NCBI GenBank assembly: GCA_003864495.1
Contig: ML133495.1
Span: 2,983,231-3,047,230 of the forward strand
Direction of reading: 5' to 3'
From: Nemopilema nomurai
Lineage: Eukaryota; Cnidaria; Scyphozoa; Rhizostomeae; Rhizostomatidae
DNA: 64,000 bases
Of the stretch, positions 1 to 11,626 are shown piece after piece. How positions within the stretch are numbered: position 1 is the stretch's first letter; every line of letters starts with the position of its first letter. The notes beneath the pieces were generated by a model that was not told the origin of the DNA, made no database searches, and saw only the letters and a list, made by a program, of their open reading frames with translations. A program made the position numbers and the translations under genes.

Positions 1-280
1 TTAGACATTGAGACGTTAGGCCTTCTATTAGACATAAGACCTTCTATTAGATTTTGAGACATCAGGCCTTCTATTAGACATTGATACATTAGGCCTTCTA
101 TTAGACATAAGGCCTTCTAGTAGATTTTGAGCCATCAGGTATTCTATTAGACATAAGGCCTTCTATTAGATTTTGAGCCACCAGGCCTTCTATTAGACAT
201 TAAGTCTTCTATTAGACATTGAGACATTAGGCATTCTATAAGACATTGAGACATTAGGCCTTCTATTAGACATTGAGATA
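1..280. repeat. Minisatellite, composite 27-bp and 19-bp units
   Basis: The first 280 bases are imperfect tandem copies built on 'ttctattagacat' followed by 'tgagacattaggcc' (about 27 bp) or by 'aaggcc' (about 19 bp). Some copies carry 'attttgagcca' in place of 'acattgagaca'. The array runs off the left edge, so its full length is unknown. It ends about 20 bp before the splice acceptor of the first visible ACMSD exon, so it lies in an ACMSD intron. ORFs through it are repeat artefacts. Confidence 0.93.
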
Positions 281-299
281 CTCTCGCAATTTTTGCCAG

Positions 300-2414
300 G
301 TGGCTCCTTCCCGATCATTATCGGACGCGTCGAGCATGGCTTCAACGTGCGACCAGATTTATGTGCAGTCAACAACAAAATTAACCCGAGGTATCTATCG
401 TAGCATTGTTGTGTTTTTAAGTATCTATTGTATCTATTTACACAGTCTTTTAGCATTGAGAAAACATTGTGAGTTATATACTGCTAGCCGAATCGCCAAC
501 GTTTACATTTAATTTTTATGCCTCTGGAATCTACTCATTGATAAATGGTACCAAGCTGCTTTTGAAGTTCTGAAGAACGAAATTATAACTGTTCTTGTAA
601 TTTTTGCACCACGGCGACTTTATCTCCGATATATTCTTGCTATTTGGAAATGTACCACAGAAAGCGTCCAAGTACATCAATGATTTCATCATGTCAGGCT
701 TAGACAGTTAAGGGCGCAAATCCTAACAACTTATCGTTATTATTTATTGCTGATTCGCAAGGTTTGGATACAGTAAGGAGATTTTAGGAGGATTAGGCCA
801 GTGTCGTTTAGCTATATCTCAGCCAATTTGCGACAAGTTCAACTGACTTTGATTGCTTGTTCAGATTTTTCCGATCGTCATTCGAAACTCCAAAGTTTCT
901 GTTTGTGGCGTCATCATGTGGCTGCATTTGAATGCCTCATGTAGCCGTTCATCGCAAATCACTTGTCGACAGTCACGCTCGTCTTGCTCAAAAGCTGTAG
1001 GAAAACATTATTTAGAAAATCCTGAAGGTGCCAAAACGTATGCTGATAAATAAAGATTGCGAGCTACTGGGCAAGCAAGGTCTTATTCAGCTTTTAATTT
1101 TGCCCAATTGCTACGCAAAGCCCTGGTTTTCAAGACAACGTGGGTTGTACTATCATTTGCTCGTCTATTCATTCTGAGCTTAAGTGCCAATTCAAGGAAA
1201 AAATTTTGCATCAGTCTGGTGGACCGTTTTGATCTCCAATATTGACTTGCTTGCGTGTAAAATGCTCGGTTTCATATACCTCAATCCGAGTCCTCGTGCT
1301 TCTCATCAAAAATCATGAATCAAGTCATTGTTGAAAGTCCTATGACGTCTTCTGAATTCTAGGGAATACCTCGGAAAAATCTACACAGATTCCTTAGTTC
1401 ATGATGCAAATGCCCTTTCACATCTGGTCAAAACAATTGGAGAGGTTAGTTGAAGTTGTGTCTGCTTTATTGGGGAATTCATTCGAGTAAGATGCCACCG
1501 TTGACGTAAGATAAACATCAAAAGCATAATGAATTTTTCTCTCAGTCATTTCGTTATAGCAATTTAGACCTAAAGATGGCGAAGAATAGCTATTTCATCT
1601 TATCGCAAAGTAACAAAATCTTTTTCTTGTTTACCTCATTGATCTTTTTTACGGAAAGAACTGGATGTAAATTCTAGTCTATGTAGTAGATTCTTTGAAG
1701 TTTGAGGTTAATACTACATAATACTGCTATTCCAGACAAAGTTGATGAGATGAAATGCAGTTTTGAAATGGATCTAGTCTGTAGGCTTTGAGAGAATATT
1801 ATTGTGCAGCCAGCATGTTTCAATTTTATTATTATTGTATTTGTCTTATTTCTACCACTTAGGCTAATTTTTGCTTTTCTGTCGCAGGACAGAATCATGC
1901 TAGGAAGCGATTATCCATTTCCTCTTGGAGAACATCATCCTGGAAAGCTGATCCAATCCACAGATGGATTTACGGATGAATTGAAGGTTTGTTACTCGTT
2001 TACTAGAAACCGGATTACAAACGGTGTAAAAATCCGGATTATACTGCGGATGGGCAAACACACCTTTGTAGAATCCTGAATGTAATCCGGATGAGCAAAC
2101 CTATCAATCTATTGGTTTATCAATGAATCAGTAATCAAATCTTTTATTGAATAAACAAAAGAAATGTTCTAAAACTGCTAATTTGTTACAGATCGGAAAG
2201 CAGTTGCGTAAGGTTTTTCCGAGTATGATTTGGAAATTATTCTCTTATTATCATTATTTCTGTTTGCTGTCTTATTATTTAGAAACATTTCTCTTGTTTG
2301 TTCTTTATACATGTTAAAAGTTAAACATTCTATTTGTACTTCTAGGATAAGCTTTTGGCTCAGAATGCCGTTGAATTTCTGGGAATTGATAGATCCTTCT
2401 ACGAACCAAAGTGA
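300..2414 (+). CDS. ACMSD: ACMSD-like 2-amino-3-carboxymuconate-6-semialdehyde decarboxylase, C-terminal exons (partial)
   Basis: Four exons are visible: 300-390, 1363-1444, 1888-1986 and 2346-2414 (TGA stop). All have AG/GT borders and matching phases; codon R at 389-390/1363 is split. The protein reads GGSFPIIIGRVEHGFNVRPD, then YLGKIYTDSLVHD, then LGSDYPFPLGE, then NAVEFLGIDRSFYEPK. This order is the C-terminal third of the ACMSD family (amidohydrolase fold). The Asp in LGSDYPFP corresponds to the family's metal-binding aspartate. The enzyme decarboxylates aminocarboxymuconate semialdehyde in the kynurenine pathway, drawing flux away from quinolinate and NAD synthesis; it is cytosolic. The N-terminal exons with the HxH metal site lie left of the window. 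Intron 1 (391-1362) shows nothing recognisable. Intron 3 (1987-2345) holds inverted ATCCGGAT-type repeats. Possible poly(A) signals occur near 3007-3015. Confidence 0.92.
2008..2096. repeat. Cluster of ATCCGGAT-type inverted motifs in ACMSD intron 3
   Basis: Within about 90 bp there are several copies of 'ccggatta' in one direction and 'taatccggat' in the other, plus two copies of 'ggatgrgcaaac'. This could be the remnant of a small inverted-repeat transposon. The motif count was made by eye. Confidence 0.4.
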
Positions 2415-4180
2415 CGGTGACACCCTTTACATTTGGGACTATTGATTCCAAAGACAGCTAAAAACAGATATCAAACTGGACTGCATATTTTCCATTGCTG
2501 GGAGTCACATTTTGCTAGCTTTGTCATGAGTGCAGTATGCAGGAAAACTATGAAAGGACTGGTAACGTAACACAGTGAACGACTTCTAAAAGATGATCTG
2601 CCCACAGTGGGTACCTCCTTGTTGTGTGTTGTGAAATTCCCATTTAGTCTAACTGTAGTATAATTCAATTGAACTTTGGCAAATTTGTGTAAGTTTTGTG
2701 AAGTTTAACAATACATTTTTACTTGAATACAAGTTTTTTATCAATCATCAGATAATTCTGATGTCTTTCCTCTTTGCTAATTTTTTTCTCAATGCTCTGC
2801 TATTGCAATTAGCTTCAATTGCTACATTTTGCATTGCTGCAGTGGTATTTCCATAATTGACGCGGGGGTCGCTCTTGCTTAATCGGCAAGAATCATTGTA
2901 AGAATGCCAAGCTTTGTCATTTAATAGCTCACTTTCAACTTATAGGGTAATCGTCTTTGCTTCATGTGAATAATGGAAGAATGAAAGTGCAATTGCTTAT
3001 TTTTGAAATAAATAAATTTGCATGCAGATTTAATTTGTCTATGTACAAATGCAATGCCTTTCCTGCGAATAAATTGTTACAGTTTGGGTGCTACTCGACA
3101 CTCCAAGCAGCGTCCGAATGATATCCCATAAACTTTCCTTGTTAACTCTTGTAAAGCACCAAGTTTTCTTTAAAGGCGCAAAGTTTGCATGAAACATAGT
3201 TTTTAGATTACTAAGCTTTATAACTTCTATAAACCATGACGTAATCCTACTACACCTTGAAGATGTGGTACCAAATTACTTTTTCCGCCGGTTTAATGCA
3301 TAAAGTTAAGCTTTATGGCTATTAAAACTTTTCTGCATTGTAGTTTACGGCCATATGTTAAAGTTGATGACATCACTTCATACTTTTAGACTAGGCCAAA
3401 CTTTGTTGAAAAACCCTGCAAACTTGAAACTATCGAGATTTTAAAGCGACTATATTTAATTATACGCTAAATAATCGGGCGTTGATAGGTCAAGTTTCTT
3501 GCTCTTCAGTCACGATAAATGTAACATTCACAGCCTGACAATTAGTTTCTTGTGGAAATAGGAAGGCGACTTTAACAAAGGTAGAATGACGTCATGACCA
3601 CAAGGTCTTTGTCAATTCCCCTATCAAGTTACTGGCCTGTTAGAGCTCTTTTGCATTATAATGATACAGTCACTTCCTATCCACAAATTTTCTTCAGTGT
3701 ACAGAAGCTTTTGTGTGACGCAATCCTGAAATCTCTCTGCCCTCCCAATGCTCGAGGTAAGAACGGGGGTTGATTCTTCATACTTTTGAGGAAAGTCAAG
3801 GCCCGCTTATCAATTGTACCAAAAAACTGAAAAAAATATCTTGTTTCTTTTTTCGTTCAGTGAATGCCTTTGATCTCATAGCTATCATAGGCAACCTCTA
3901 TGAGGAAATTCTCTCAACAATGCTAGAATATTTTCTGTATTACATTTTATAATTTTGGTTCTATGAAGTATTGTAGTTTTTCCATTCAAATCATGATACG
4001 TTAAACAGAGAGTCCCCCAAAAAAGAGATGAACGCGCCAATGTCGCTTGGCATTCGAAATTCTTAAGTTTTTCTTCCCCACCGTCCTTGTCTCTTCCATC
4101 ACCACATAAGATTAAACGAAATTTTTTGTATTGTTTCGCATCACTTTTCCACTTGAATGCTGGCCTATTAACCCCAAAAA
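2415..4180. other. Intergenic, ACMSD 3' flank; no gene seen
   Basis: AT-rich sequence with no phase-consistent exon chain. It probably includes the ACMSD 3' untranslated region; AATAAA-type hexamers occur at about 3007-3015 and 3068. Short open frames here lack splice or family support. Confidence 0.5.
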
Positions 4181-4437
4181 CATAAGCTTATGGGCCGGGG
4201 GGTGGGGGGGGGGGGTGCCCAGCCCCCCAGTTTTCGAAAACCGTGTCAGTCGGGAAAATTTTCAAAAATTCTCCCGAAATAGTCGGGCAGAAATTACACT
4301 GGAAAGTGATGGGACTTACTTTAGGCAATTCGGTTGAACATTGTCCGAGGAGATTAGTCCAAGATAGTGCCTCTGTACTCGGGCAAAAATCCTACCGCCC
4401 CCCCCTCCCCCTATAAAAATTCCGCCGTACGCTTATG
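4181..4437. mobile_element. Putative MITE with imperfect terminal inverted repeats
   Basis: The left end reads CATAAGCTTATGGGCCGG. The right end, read on the - strand, is CATAAGCGTACGGCGG. These match over most of their length after one gap. Just inside lie a G-rich run (about 4197-4215) and a C-rich run (about 4397-4411) that also pair. The roughly 257-bp size and lack of coding potential fit a non-autonomous DNA transposon. No clear target-site duplication was found and the family is not identified. Confidence 0.4.
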
Positions 4438-4879
4438 CCTACAAATATCTGCTATTTTCCTTGATGTGATCATGCCACAGCTCTAGAGCATCAATAGAAT
4501 AAACTTTGTTCCAGCGAACATACCTTTGCGCAACTTTTGCCTTGTTTTTGCTTTCCTAAAAACTTTTTCCAAATTGACAACACGAGTATGGAAAGCAGAG
4601 TATGGAATTGTTAGCTGGACTATGTCAGTTGCTTTCGGTACAATGTTAAATATACCAAACCATTGCCGGTTAAACTTGACACAACACAGACTAGGGAAAG
4701 CAGCAGGCGTAGGGGACTGGAGAGAACCAAGGGGTCTGGACCAAGCTCTGCCACACCCTGGTTTAAAAACTCCGGTATCATCCATGTAAAAATAATAATG
4801 CCTCAAACGTTGACTGCTTTTTCGCGTTCATTAACATCTATATTATTGGCATGAGAATGATAATTTTCTCCTTTGATAA

Positions 4880-5022
4880 TTTTCTCCATTAGGTTAATTT
4901 AGTTATTTACATATTATATTTATTTGTAAGTATTGTAAATGGAGGGCCCCTTGAAAATCAGCTATGCTGAAGGGCTACCCTCCTTAAACAAGTGAAATGA
5001 AATGAAATGAAATGAAATGAAA
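4880..5022 (+). mobile_element. Putative 3' end of a non-LTR retrotransposon (LINE/SINE tail)
   Basis: At 4938-4985 there is a short hairpin-like GC-rich segment (gagggccccttg, then ctgaagggctaccctcc) followed directly by a run of GAAAT repeats (about 4994-5022). A stem-loop plus a short tandem tail is how many invertebrate CR1/L2-type LINEs and their SINEs end. No reverse-transcriptase frame is visible upstream, so this would be a 5'-truncated copy. Confidence 0.45.
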
Positions 5023-5262
5023 TGTTAATTTTGTGCTCGTTTTGGTGTCACAGTTCCTCCAACGTCCTCAGCAATAAACAATCTATTCTCCATGTTTCTG
5101 TATCATTTTCGAATACATTATCAGCCCTGGAAACTATTTATGAGTGCTAATAGTTATTTTTACAGGCAAAGTCCTGTATTTCTTCTATTGCCCAATGGGC
5201 CGGTTGTTATATGACTGTTGACAGTTTTCAGGGCAGCTCTAACCCCCGTCATGGTCTGCATA

Positions 5263-5272
5263 TGCGCAAGCG
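5263..5272. promoter_or_regulatory. NRF-1-like site in a CpG-containing upstream region
   Basis: TGCGCAAGCG resembles the NRF-1 consensus (TGCGCATGCGC) with one change. It lies 131 bp upstream of the donor of the putative small gene's first exon. The surrounding 5225-5400 is more GC-rich than its neighbours, as expected of a housekeeping promoter. Function is inferred only. Confidence 0.25.
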
Positions 5273-5401
5273 TTCAAAAATGGCAACCATTTGAGGTGGG
5301 TGTTGGGGCCGCGGAGAACTTGCGGAAGAGGCATTGAAAGTCATCTTACCGAGCACATCGTTTCAATTCACTAAAGGTAGCGCAGAAAGATCGAAGGCGT
5401 C

Positions 5402-5847
5402 ATGTAAGTTGAAAAGAGTTTGTGTTTGCAAGCCATCAACATAATTTTGTGTGTATCGGAATGTGATGAGGACAATGTTTTCTTACAGGTTGGCCTAGGC
5501 TATATAAAACACGCCTAAAGTGAATCTCGACACAGTGTTTCAAGTAAACTTACATTTGAATACTTCTTATTCCTCATGCGTATCCTGGTTAGTATTGAGC
5601 AATGAACTCTCATGTGGTAGTTTTGTTTTCTTCCGGCAGGCGTAGACAACATAAATGCTTCATATGTGGTACCTGGCCCTTCCTGTTTAAAAAAACAGTT
5701 AGACCTGTTGTTTGTAAAATAGCCGCAACGGAGTTCAAATTTAGACCAAAGAACGCTGTGACAGAGAATATGGAAATAGAAGCTTATTGGTTGGCTCAGC
5801 CGCTAGTAGAAAGATTTCCTCACTTGTTATTTTTTAGTTATTTATAA
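5402..5847 (+). CDS. Putative two-exon small protein, 69 residues, unknown
   Basis: Exon 1 would end at 5403 before a strong donor (GTAAGT at 5404). Exon 2 starts at 5640 after TTCTTCCGGCAG and ends with TAA at 5845-5847. Joining them completes an ATG across the junction (AT|G); the same frame upstream in exon 1 is closed by a TAG, so this split ATG would be the start. The product begins MRRQHKCFICGTWPF and has a Cys-x2-Cys pair, a basic middle and a hydrophobic end (PHLLFFSYL). A double poly(A) signal (AATAAATAAA, about 5895-5904) follows 50 bp after the stop. I do not recognise the family. It could instead be a coincidental ORF or a fragment of a larger gene. Confidence 0.3.
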
Positions 5848-5903
5848 CACTTGTTATAATATTGCGAAAATTGCGTATATTTCTCTTTTCTTTAAATAAA
5901 TAA

Positions 5904-8496
5904 ACCTTTCAATGATAAATCTCCAGTGAGTCACTCAAAGGACTTGTCCTGTTTTGAGTTTTTGGTTAAGGTCATGTGTAAATCTCAGAAACCTCTTGAC
6001 AATGGTAGGATCCCTTCCATAAGGTAAATTTTAATCCACTGGAATGATTTCCAGACAGTCACAGAGTGCTTAAGTGTCAACAAGCGTTAGTAGGGATTGG
6101 TCTAGACTGTTTTCTTCATATTTCTATCCCAGATTTCTTAATAACATGTGGTTTTGAATGGACCATATTGGTAGAGTATGGTGGCCAATCTCTTTGGGTA
6201 GGCTCAATAGGTACACTTGGTTTTAAATATCCCATGACTTCCAGTTGAAGCTCAACAATAGCAGCACATATCTTTATGTTTTTGTCAATGAAAAGTTTAC
6301 TGGATTCATGAGGAAAATTTCATTTTTCTAGATTAGTTTTTTGGGATTTTTTTCCAGCAAAATTAGTTTTTAGTCTTTTATTGACAGTATTCTGGAAAGT
6401 ACACAGATTCTTACCTTGCAGTTTTGATATTTTGCCCCTCCCCCCCCCCCCCTGCTACAAGTGGCTGCTAATTGTTTTCAGATTTTCAAATGTAGTAGAA
6501 TAGCAACTTTTATTATTTATTATGGTATTACAAATTAGTATTGATATTCCCAAATATAATATATATTATTCAAACTGATTATCAGACATGATTTGAATGA
6601 TTGATTGTTTTCATGATTGAAATTTAAATTGAAAGTATCAATCTTATTTTAGAATGGAGAATCCAATCATAACTTCAATCAAAAGGTATCAACGATTCAC
6701 AGTTAATCATTGATTGAGAAAAATGATTTCTCTGATTCATTAACACAATCTTAGTCAAAACACTATGTTTAATTCAAAAATGATCATATTATGATTTTGC
6801 TTTGCTGTGATTGATTTTGATGTGAATGAAAAAATGTGATTTTTTAAAAATATATATAATTTTCAAAAATTTGGTGTATTCAAAGTCTCTTAACCTGCAT
6901 ATCTCATTATGCTAGATAATTTAAATCTTAAAATAAAATATTATAACTTTATTGGCAGTTCCAACATATCTGTATAAAGGTTGTGTAAGGATTGCTCAAG
7001 TATTAAAGAAACTCTTCATACTTACAAATTTCAAGTCTTGGTTAAATTGAACTTAAAATGTCATATACCTTTATCCTGATTATCAAATCTAAATAGACAG
7101 TCAAAACTTTCAATTCTAAATTCATTATGCTTTTGTAGTGACATCTGTTATTGAAATGTCATAAATGTCATCATTCTTTAAAATCAAACTTTGTTATTCA
7201 GCACAATATAATTCCTTATTTTTTGTTTTATTCATTGGTAAACTGCATAAAAAGTCAAATTTCAAAGAATTAGTTATAAACTGGTGAGTTTCCTTACATA
7301 TTTACAAGCCAATATTCGCAGTTAACTTATTCTTTAAACTCTTTTAGACACCTACTGAGAACGAATTCATAAATAGCTGAACAACTTTTAATGGCACTGT
7401 GCTAATTGTCAAAAGTTGAAGGACTTATTATTTTCTGAAAGATATTTTTGAAGAGAAAATATCTCAATTTATTTGTTACTTACTTGTTACTAAAAATCAG
7501 CTAATTGAAAAAATATATTTGCATCAAATGTAAAGGTTGTAAATGAATGGTTGTAAAGCCCAGATTCTAGCACATGATTTTTTCAAGAAACTGTCACTGC
7601 TGTACACCACATTCAAGCTTTATAGACACATGCTGTGGGTTATGTCATAGAACCTTCTTTTGGCCTTGTCAGCCCCATTCCACTGGATATACCTGATTAT
7701 AGGAAGACAGACACAGCTACTATTTATTAAACCTTAAAAGTTGTCACAATATTGGCCAGTAGCCCATTAAATTTTTAATGTACACATGCCCCTTCTCTGT
7801 AGTTAGAGAAGGCTGTTTTCAAAATTATTGTGTTAGGAAGCTTTAAATGTTAATTTTTATATGTTCCCTTTCTTATTTTGTTCACCATAATGTTGCAGCC
7901 TAGCTTGGTATGACATGCCTCTTAGCCATTGCTCCATTGCTTTGAATACCATGACAACTTGCAACTGGCATCATAATGAACTTTAGATAAATTTTGAACA
8001 ACTTGCAATTATGATGAACTTTAGATAAATTTTTCTCATCAACAAAAATTTTTACGGAGGCTTGAAACAGGGATTTGAGTAATGTCATTTTGATACATGA
8101 TAAAAAAATTTTGAGAGTATTAAAGCCTTTGTGGTAATCTGCTAGTGATGTTGTTGGACTACTTGAATTATGATAATATATCAATTAGTTCAATAGTAAA
8201 GAGTTTTTAAAGTGAAAAAATACTGTGATCTGTTAAGATGCTGGAAGGCAAATTTATCATAAACTTGCTAGTTAAGGTTATAGGCACATAAAATAGTAAA
8301 TATCTCTGCTGTTTCATTATCAAGTATACGGCTGAAATTGCTTTTTGTTTTGCCAAAAGTACAATTTTTTAACCGTCCAATGTTTTAACGTTTCTTATTC
8401 CAGAGTAACTCACTAAAAGTTATTTTGAGGAGTCCTTACGGGGATTTAATTGAAATACCCTAAAATAAACTTTACCCAACAAGGCTTCTGCTTGTT
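5904..8496. other. AT-rich intergenic stretch
   Basis: No gene is seen. It contains a C-rich homopolymer run (about 6435-6452), GATT/AATC-rich sequence at 6540-6850, and an imperfect tandem duplication of about 40-46 bp at 7955-8036 sharing 'gaactttagataaatttt'. It ends at the left TTAA of the transposon. Confidence 0.55.
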
Positions 8497-8500
8497 TTAA

Positions 8501-8525
8501 GGTAGTAATTCACACTTTTAAAAAC
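8501..8525 (+). repeat. Left terminal inverted repeat of the transposon
   Basis: Begins GGTAGTAATTCACACTTTTA. It matches the reverse complement of 11627-11651 at 20 of 25 positions, with an unbroken 11-base core (TTCACACTTTT). It is immediately preceded by TTAA (8497-8500). Similarity stops after about 25 bp. Confidence 0.85.
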
Positions 8526-9111
8526 TTGCACTGAGGCAGACACATATGGACATAAATAAAAGGTTCCTTCATGTAACACATTCAACTTTTCAAGCATGAA
8601 AGTTGAAGATTTGATGCAATTGAAAATTAAGATTTTTTTAAGAAAAATATTAATTATGCTAATTAATGCAAATTTTAACGACGCGCTCTTTTTTTCTTGG
8701 GCAGTCGATAACTTTTTAATGGAATCTCCTATTCAGCTCAAATTTTTACTGTGTATTCCACTTGAGTGCATGTGTGCAATGAATAGACAATTCTTGAAAA
8801 TTTTCACTTAAAAAGGAAATAATGGCAAAAAACCATGTTTCCATGGTAACGGCTACCATATTTGAAATTTGAAAAATTCCTCTATTCATTCCACTTTTCA
8901 TATTATTTGCTACAGACAGTGAAAATTTCAAGAAGATTGCTTATCATATGTAAAAGTTATCTCCTGCCCAATTTCATGATTCCCAAAAACAGTGTTTTTG
9001 AGAAAATTGACTTTAAAGTTTTGGCTATCTTTTTTCAATATTCTTGGATCAATGTGTGGCCATAACTTCATATTTACCCCCAGTTTGGCCTAAAAAAGAC
9101 TAAGCATTATT

Positions 9112-11223
9112 TTAATATACTGATTTTGCTAATAAGTTTTCAAATTTCACTATATTCTCCAAAGGAACTGCAAATGTTATTGGGATGTCTGTTATTACGT
9201 CATCAGAAACAGATTGGTCAACTTTATTTTGTTTGCTGCAATCAGAGTACTGATTTCTCTTTCTTCTTTTAGTTGAGATTGGCTTTTCACCTCTACTGTC
9301 AAAAGCCCCAGGTTCATAATGTTCTTTTTCAGATCTTTTCATGTTAGTTTTGGTCCTTTTTCTACTTATTCGCCAACTCTTATACTTTGAAGTGACTTTC
9401 TGTGCTGCAGAAATTTGGCGAATGTGGTCTTCCTTCTGAAGAGACTTCAAAGATTCCTCTCCAATATCCTCAATTCCAGCTTCTTTTAACATTAGTGCCC
9501 TTGATCCAGCACCAGTGTTAAAACAGCAAACTGCTTCTGATACTGCAGACTCTATTCTAACTTTGCTACAGAAGGTTGCTTTGGGACACCTTTCCCAGAT
9601 CATATGGTTTAGACTCTCATTTGCATTTTGCGTTACACCTTTCAGGCATCTCTCAAGCAAATCCTTTGATGTCAATCTTTTGAAGATTGGCTCTAAAATG
9701 TCAAAAAAGGAGCTTGGTAACCTTTTGCTTCCATCATAACTCTTCTTGCCAGTAGTTAGCTCTGCATTAAATTTGCACCAAGAGTCTTTGCCTTTAGGGC
9801 AAAATTTGTGCTGATCATTAAGGGTAGATGCTGTTGCTGGCATGACTGAATGGTGAAAAATTGCCCAAACATCATTCTGCATCTGAGCCAGGTTACCTCT
9901 GTTGGCTCTTATGGAATTACCAAAATACCTTTGGAAACTGTCAATTCTTTCTTTTGTCAATCTCCCTTTACCACCTATTGTTTTCCCATCTGACATCTTT
10001 TTACCTTTCATTTCTTTCAGAAGTGTTCTTAGGGCATTTCCCATACGCTTCTGTATATGTCCTATGCATTCCTCCTTTACAACCTGATACCTGCTTCCAT
10101 AAGCTCTTTCCAATTCCTTACTCACAACCTTGAAGGTGTCACTGTCACCATCTCCAATAAAAGTGGTATATTTTAATCCCCTTCCTTCAATTGATCTTAG
10201 GAAAATTCTGGCTGCACCAATTCCTTCCATACCACCAGATGACCCTTCATAATTTATTTGACAAGAGGCATCGTGTTTTGCTTTCCACCTTTTAAAAGCT
10301 TCACTATCTTTATTTTCATGTTGATGTTTTCTGCATTCATGGCAATGCATTGACAATACTTCAAAATCGACAACCTCGCCAGTTTCCATTAGAACCACGA
10401 CAACGACTCCATACTTAGAAGAGTATCCTCGTTTTTGCCATGTTCCATCAACACTGACAGCAACAGAAATAGTATTATCCATGTCATCTTGATAGGCATT
10501 GGGATTCTGTTCCAAAACACTTTTCTTAAGACGATTTGCTGCATCCTTCATCTGTTTTTCAGCAACTTCTCTTGAAATTTTGGCAGAAGACTTCAACTGC
10601 CTTGCATAGGAAGCATTAGTTAGTGGTGAAGGTAAATTCATCATTCCACAAAAATTTGAAAGAATTTTGCGTCCACCTTTCAAAGAATTGCATGCCATGA
10701 CTGATCTTGTGTTTACTTCGAATTTACCTTTGTCTAACTTTTTGCTGGTGTGGAAGATTGTCTCTGCTGAGCAACAAGAACACTTAATGATCAATGTCTC
10801 AGCAAGCCCATGCTTCTTTCTGCTATCCTTCAAGATCTTCAACTGAGAATCTGATCTTTTACAAGCTCTACAATTGGTAGAGGATTGCAAAGCTTCTTGG
10901 AGCAGAGACAGATCAATAATAGTGAAACCATCAGCTTGTTCAATTTGCTTTTGCTTAGAAAGGCCCAGTTTCTTCGATGATCTTCTTGTAAGCACCCTCA
11001 TACTATCATTTAGTTCTTCAAACGATGAATTCAACAATTTTTGTGCTGTCCTAGATTGAACTGAGCTCGTTGGTGTGAAAGACGAACTGGGCTCCACATC
11101 GTCACTAGGCCTAGGCCGAACGTCAGATTCAAGTCTACTAGCAATATCCTGCTTGCGAATGCCAAAAAACTTCCTTTTCCTCTTAACTCTACTTGCTAGA
11201 GCCCTTCTTTTATTCGGTGGCAT
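9112..11223 (-). CDS. Transposase, 703 residues, 'Mutator-like transposase' domain type
   Basis: A single uninterrupted frame with no intron. The basic N-terminus (about residues 1-30, RVKRKRKFFGIRKQ) is followed by a low-complexity Ser/Thr linker and then Cys motifs near 117-120 and 149-152 (CRAC, CSCC), a probable zinc-binding module. The core holds VSVDGTWQKRGYSSKYG (about 257), CHEC (about 295), YEGSSGGMEGIGAA (about 325), FIGDGDSD (about 356) and KEECIGHIQKRMGNALR (about 383). Later come KFCPKGKDSWC (about 474) and NANESLN (about 533). The Asp in DGTW, the Asp in GDGDSD and the Glu in NANESLN are my candidates for a DDE/D triad; this is not verified. The C-terminus is Lys/Arg-rich. The family is abundant in cnidarians, arthropods and other invertebrates. 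It sits inside inverted ends flanked by TTAA, so it is the element's own transposase. Confidence 0.88.
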   Translation of the reverse strand: MPPNKRRALASRVKRKRKFFGIRKQDIASRLESDVRPRPSDDVEPSSSFTPTSSVQSRTAQKLLNSSFEELNDSMRVLTRRSSKKLGLSKQKQIEQADGFTIIDLSLLQEALQSSTNCRACKRSDSQLKILKDSRKKHGLAETLIIKCSCCSAETIFHTSKKLDKGKFEVNTRSVMACNSLKGGRKILSNFCGMMNLPSPLTNASYARQLKSSAKISREVAEKQMKDAANRLKKSVLEQNPNAYQDDMDNTISVAVSVDGTWQKRGYSSKYGVVVVVLMETGEVVDFEVLSMHCHECRKHQHENKDSEAFKRWKAKHDASCQINYEGSSGGMEGIGAARIFLRSIEGRGLKYTTFIGDGDSDTFKVVSKELERAYGSRYQVVKEECIGHIQKRMGNALRTLLKEMKGKKMSDGKTIGGKGRLTKERIDSFQRYFGNSIRANRGNLAQMQNDVWAIFHHSVMPATASTLNDQHKFCPKGKDSWCKFNAELTTGKKSYDGSKRLPSSFFDILEPIFKRLTSKDLLERCLKGVTQNANESLNHMIWERCPKATFCSKVRIESAVSEAVCCFNTGAGSRALMLKEAGIEDIGEESLKSLQKEDHIRQISAAQKVTSKYKSWRISRKRTKTNMKRSEKEHYEPGAFDSRGEKPISTKRRKRNQYSDCSKQNKVDQSVSDDVITDIPITFAVPLENIVKFENLLAKSVY

Positions 11224-11626
11224 GTTTTACTTATAATATCGATTCAATAAAGGCATTATCAGAATAAATTTGTATTCTGTTTCGCAATCCAACATCTAAG
11301 TGACTGTAAAGTGTGCGAATTTGGCGTGTTTCTCAGCCTCTGATCGCAAAAGAGGCTACCACAGGGTGTTCATAAGATGTTTATCATTCCATAGGGAAAG
11401 CCTGCAGGCTTGGGGGTAATTTCTTACAAAAAGACACAAAAATGAGCTCCTTAGCAACGCTGAAAAGACGTTGCTAAAGAATAAACTTCCGACTACTGTC
11501 GATAAAGAAGTTAATTGTGTCTAAACCTCAATGTGGTTGTCAAAATAACTATTTCTACTGAATTCTACGATAATTTTGGCGTAGAATGAAACAAAAAAAT
11601 GAAAACTGAAAATTTTTAGAAAATGT

